Assembly: GCA_024635715.1 (NCBI GenBank)
Contig: JAGXIK010000178.1
Location: 1-45,004, forward strand
Source: Gillisia sp.
GTDB lineage: Bacteria; Bacteroidota; Bacteroidia; Flavobacteriales; Flavobacteriaceae
Direction of reading: 5' to 3'
DNA: 45,004 bases
A program made the translations under genes and the position numbers. Under the pieces are notes generated by a model. The model worked only from the letters and a program-made list of their open reading frames with translations, was not told the origin of the DNA and did no database searches. Positions 43,269-45,004 of the stretch are shown one piece after another (position 1 is the first letter of the stretch; each line of letters starts with the position of its first letter).

Positions 43269-43487
43269 TTACCGAAATCTAAAAAGTTCTATTATATTTA
43301 CTTCTAATCCCTGGGCAATTTTATTTAAAGTGGCCAATGTGGAATTAACCCTACCAGATTCCAAACGGGACATATTTGATTTTTCCAAATTACACATAGC
43401 AGCTAATTCTTGTTGAGAGATATTCTTGAGTTCACGGATCTCCTGAATACGCATACCTACTTTTTTCTGTAAGGTTTCATCTCTCAT
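43269..43487 (-). CDS. XRE-family repressor, element 2 copy
   Basis: This 72-aa helix-turn-helix protein differs from the element 1 copy at about four residues, none in the recognition helix (EKSNMSRLESGR). Its promoter region with both operators is also conserved. The two repressors should therefore bind each other's operators and could cross-regulate both elements in this host. Confidence 0.88.
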   Translation of the reverse strand: MRDETLQKKVGMRIQEIRELKNISQQELAAMCNLEKSNMSRLESGRVNSTLATLNKIAQGLEVNIIELFRFR

Positions 43488-43490
43488 TTA

Positions 43491-43556
43491 GTTGTCATTT
43501 AAGACAACTCAAATTTTGTTATATATTTGAATTAACTGGTTATCATATATGATAAC
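43491..43556 (+). promoter_or_regulatory. Divergent promoter with two palindromic operators, element 2
   Basis: Operator 1 at 43491-43508 and operator 2 at 43539-43556 are identical to those of element 1, as is the -7 box TATATTTG at 43522-43529. Conservation ends shortly after operator 2, where unrelated coding sequence begins. Confidence 0.8.
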
Positions 43557-43571
43557 ATCAAATTATATTAT

Positions 43572-43895
43572 ATGGATCTTACTACTAAAAAAATTCCAGT
43601 ATTAGTTTTACTTACTTCTGTGTTATTCTTAGTGTTTTCATTATTCGTGAAGAGTTATGATTTTTCATCCTCTACTTTAATCGGAGGCTTAAATAAAAGA
43701 GGGCTCGATATCCCACTCAACTTATATGAGGTAGATTTTTTTCTATTCAGTTTAAATTTCGCTACAGTTTTACTATTAATTCTAATATCTACCGGGGTTG
43801 GTATTTATACATTAATCTATAAAGAAGATGAGGAGATTAAACAGTGGGTTAAAAAGCTATCTCCTAAGAAACTATTTTCATTAAAGAAGAGATAA
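43572..43895 (+). CDS. Small two-helix membrane protein under XRE control
   Basis: The 107-aa protein has two clear membrane helices, about residues 8-27 (IPVLVLLTSVLFLVFSLFV) and 57-81 (FLFSLNFATVLLLILISTGVGIYTLIY), and a basic cytoplasmic tail. It starts 15 bases after operator 2 and occupies the slot held by an unrelated secreted protein in element 1. Function unknown; a small membrane protein under a repressor recalls phage-like lysogenic conversion or toxin genes, but nothing shows this directly. Confidence 0.65.
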   Translation: MDLTTKKIPVLVLLTSVLFLVFSLFVKSYDFSSSTLIGGLNKRGLDIPLNLYEVDFFLFSLNFATVLLLILISTGVGIYTLIYKEDEEIKQWVKKLSPKKLFSLKKR

Positions 43896-43991
43896 TCTAT
43901 TTAATAGTTATGTTTTTGATTTCCCTTCCCCTTTCAAGAGTATAAAACTTAAAAATTATTACCATAAAAATTTAATCCATAAAACAGCAAT

Positions 43992-44582
43992 ATGAAAAAA
44001 ATTCTACTACTACTATTATGCTTTACGTTTACTACTTCTTGTTCAGAAGACGAGGATCTAAAAACCTCTACCGAAAGTTATATTTCTATTAATGGGGATA
44101 AGAGATTATTAGATGACTCTAAAATGGTTGAGTTGGGACTGTCTTCTTATATCTTTAATGAAGATAATTATGAACCTCCAGGCATTCAATTTGTTTTAGA
44201 TGCATATGATCCTAATGAAAATTCCATCAGTAACATTGGTGGTTTTTTAAATAATGAAATAGAATTGTTCATTGACTTATATTCCCCATATGTAAATCGA
44301 AGTCACATAACTTTTCATGAAAATCAAACTTTTTCTATGTCCAGAGCTGAAAGAAAAGAATTTATGAGGGAAAAAGCCTGGATTTCTGTTAGGTTGAAGA
44401 AAGACGATAGGGTGACGATTTATGCAGATGCTTTACAAGATCAGAATTTCACTGTGAATAAAGAAGATGGTATCTATTATATTATATTAGATAATATGAA
44501 ATTCTTATCTAATGAAAATCAAAATAACACAAATCAGCCTGTTACATATACCCTCTCTTCAAGGTTTAAAATTGTTCAATAG
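43992..44582 (+). CDS. Lipoprotein, hypothetical, element 2 cargo
   Basis: The 196-aa protein starts with a lipoprotein signal, MKKILLLLLCFTFTTSC, lipidated cysteine at residue 17, followed by acidic SEDED, which in Bacteroidota can direct surface export. The mature part appears beta-rich (YISINGDKRLL, IELFIDLYSPYV, VTIYADALQD) and may be a small beta-sandwich. I do not recognise the family. It lies 96 bases after the membrane protein and is the last gene of element 2. Confidence 0.7.
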   Translation: MKKILLLLLCFTFTTSCSEDEDLKTSTESYISINGDKRLLDDSKMVELGLSSYIFNEDNYEPPGIQFVLDAYDPNENSISNIGGFLNNEIELFIDLYSPYVNRSHITFHENQTFSMSRAERKEFMREKAWISVRLKKDDRVTIYADALQDQNFTVNKEDGIYYIILDNMKFLSNENQNNTNQPVTYTLSSRFKIVQ

Positions 44583-44598
44583 CTTCTTCATAACATAC

Positions 44599-44621
44599 GG
44601 GTCAAACACAGGTCAAACATT
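44599..44621 (+). repeat. Putative right arm-type integrase sites of element 2
   Basis: Two GGTCAAACA half-sites on an 11-base period, 111 bases before the third core. The block is an exact copy of 29857-29879 in the same orientation. Confidence 0.7.
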
Positions 44622-44732
44622 TGGGATAATATATATTTGAAAATGAAAAAATATGTAAGCAAAATTTATAGCAATGCTTTAATTTTCAACCATATGATAA
44701 GAAAAGAAAATATAAGTTAAAGAGACCATTAA

Positions 44733-44778
44733 GACTCATAATCAGGTGGTCCCTGGTTCGAGTCCAGGTGGGACCACG
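44733..44778 (+). repeat. att core 3 (right junction of element 2)
   Basis: These 46 bases match 96-141 of the tRNA, two more on the left than core 2. It is a displaced tRNA 3' fragment without a 5' half. The different sequence that follows, with its own terminator, is presumably the original chromosomal flank. Confidence 0.9.
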
Positions 44779-44782
44779 GAAA

Positions 44783-44809
44783 AAACCTTGCCTACGGCAG
44801 GGTTTTTTT
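44783..44809 (+). terminator. Original tRNA terminator of the chromosome
   Basis: AAACCTTGCC pairs with GGCAGGGTTT (one G-U) around TAC and is followed by a T run, 5 bases after the third core. It differs from the terminators carried by the elements. Confidence 0.8.
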
Positions 44810-44812
44810 GTT

Positions 44813-44882
44813 TCCCACCTGGACGAGAAGCCTGTCCTGAGCGAAGCCTTTTCAGGCAGAGTAGAAGGGAGGAAAGGTGGGA
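44813..44882. repeat. Long inverted repeat, REP-like
   Basis: TCCCACCT at 44813-44820 pairs with AGGTGGGA at 44875-44882, and an inner GCCTG/CAGGC pair flanks CCTGAGCGAAGCC. Such CCTGAGCGAAGCC blocks are common dispersed repeats in flavobacterial intergenic regions as I recall. The right arm ends in GGTGGGACCAC, the tRNA 3' end, so a short fourth tRNA remnant is possible. Confidence 0.5.
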
Positions 44883-44892
44883 CCACATAACG

Positions 44893-44934
44893 AATCCGTA
44901 AGCGCCTGTAAAAAAAGGGCTTACGGATTTTTTT
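44893..44934 (+). terminator. Strong hairpin terminator in the chromosomal flank
   Basis: AATCCGTAAGC pairs perfectly with GCTTACGGATT around a 15-base loop, followed by T residues. The gene it serves is not visible in the window. Confidence 0.75.
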
Positions 44935-45004
44935 ATGCTTTTGTACCGCCCGTTGTGTGGCCGGAATTTGAATGGTGAATTAAAATCAGCCTCTTATTTA
45001 AGTC

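Larger units (their letters stand above)
29767..44732 (+). mobile_element. Integrative element 2 (about 15.0 kb), tandem to element 1
   Basis: The element is bounded by the second and third copies of the tRNA 3' part (29767-29809 and 44733-44778). It has its own integrase and its own arm-type repeats (29857-29879 and 44599-44621). Backbone order equals that of element 1, but the cargo is a type III restriction system with an Abi_2 protein. It probably arrived by insertion at an att junction already occupied by, or later occupied by, element 1. No conjugation or phage structural gene is visible. Confidence 0.85.

Noticed and set aside
44686-44886. Minus-strand frame of 66 codons over the third att core
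   Set aside because: It reads GPTWTRTRDHLIMS, the well-known spurious translation opposite tRNA 3' ends; no protein is expected.

Overview
The window comes from an AT-rich Bacteroidota genome, most likely a marine or soil flavobacterium. Evidence: promoters of the TTG-N19-21-TAnnTTTG type, start codons without Shine-Dalgarno sequences, Bacteroidota-type tyrosine integrases, DUF3871 and DUF3987 proteins, and lipoproteins with short lipoboxes. It holds two integrative elements inserted in tandem, in the same orientation, into one tRNA gene with a CAT anticodon (66-139).

The 3' part of the tRNA, from the anticodon loop on, occurs three times (98-140, 29767-29809, 44733-44778). These copies delimit element 1 (about 98-29766, 29.7 kb) and element 2 (about 29767-44732, 15.0 kb). 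Each element carries its own pair of putative integrase arm sites, two 9-bp half-sites on an 11-bp period. One pair lies 47 bp inside the left core and one 112-115 bp inside the right core. The half-site differs between elements (GGACTAACA in element 1, GGTCAAACA in element 2).

Both elements share one backbone in the same order: a left-end protein of unknown function, an excisionase-like HTH protein, a tyrosine integrase, a RecA-like ATPase overlapping a DUF3871 protein, variable cargo, then a conserved right module. The right module is a GC-rich leader, a 131-aa protein, a RadC/JAB protein, a 176-188-aa protein, and a divergent XRE regulator with two 18-bp palindromic operators. The genes across the regulator's promoter are variable envelope proteins. 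No relaxase, coupling protein or phage structural gene is visible in either element.

The cargo is mostly defence. Element 1 has a MqsR-like/Panacea toxin-antitoxin pair and a six-gene minus-strand operon, 22267 to 7996. That operon runs hsdR, hsdM, hsdS; then a 751-aa protein with a degenerate methylase fold, an HsdS-like target-recognition region, a coiled coil and a C-terminal RxxxxH (HEPN-like) helical domain; then a UvrD-type helicase with a RecB-family nuclease and Fe-S-type cysteines; then a sacsin-like Bergerat ATPase with a C-terminal PD-(D/E)XK domain. I do not recognise the last three genes, in this arrangement, as a named system; this is the best candidate here for an undescribed one. 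Beside it are a DEDDh exonuclease with an unknown N-terminal domain, a stand-alone paralogue of that domain, and a small-protein/membrane-protein cassette flanked by copies of the leader.

Element 2 has a RepL-like winged-helix protein and a tight three-gene operon: type III mod, type III res, and an Abi_2 (AbiD/AbiF) HEPN protein. A compact predicted ncRNA with its own -7 box and terminator follows directly, as expected for an RNA antitoxin partner.
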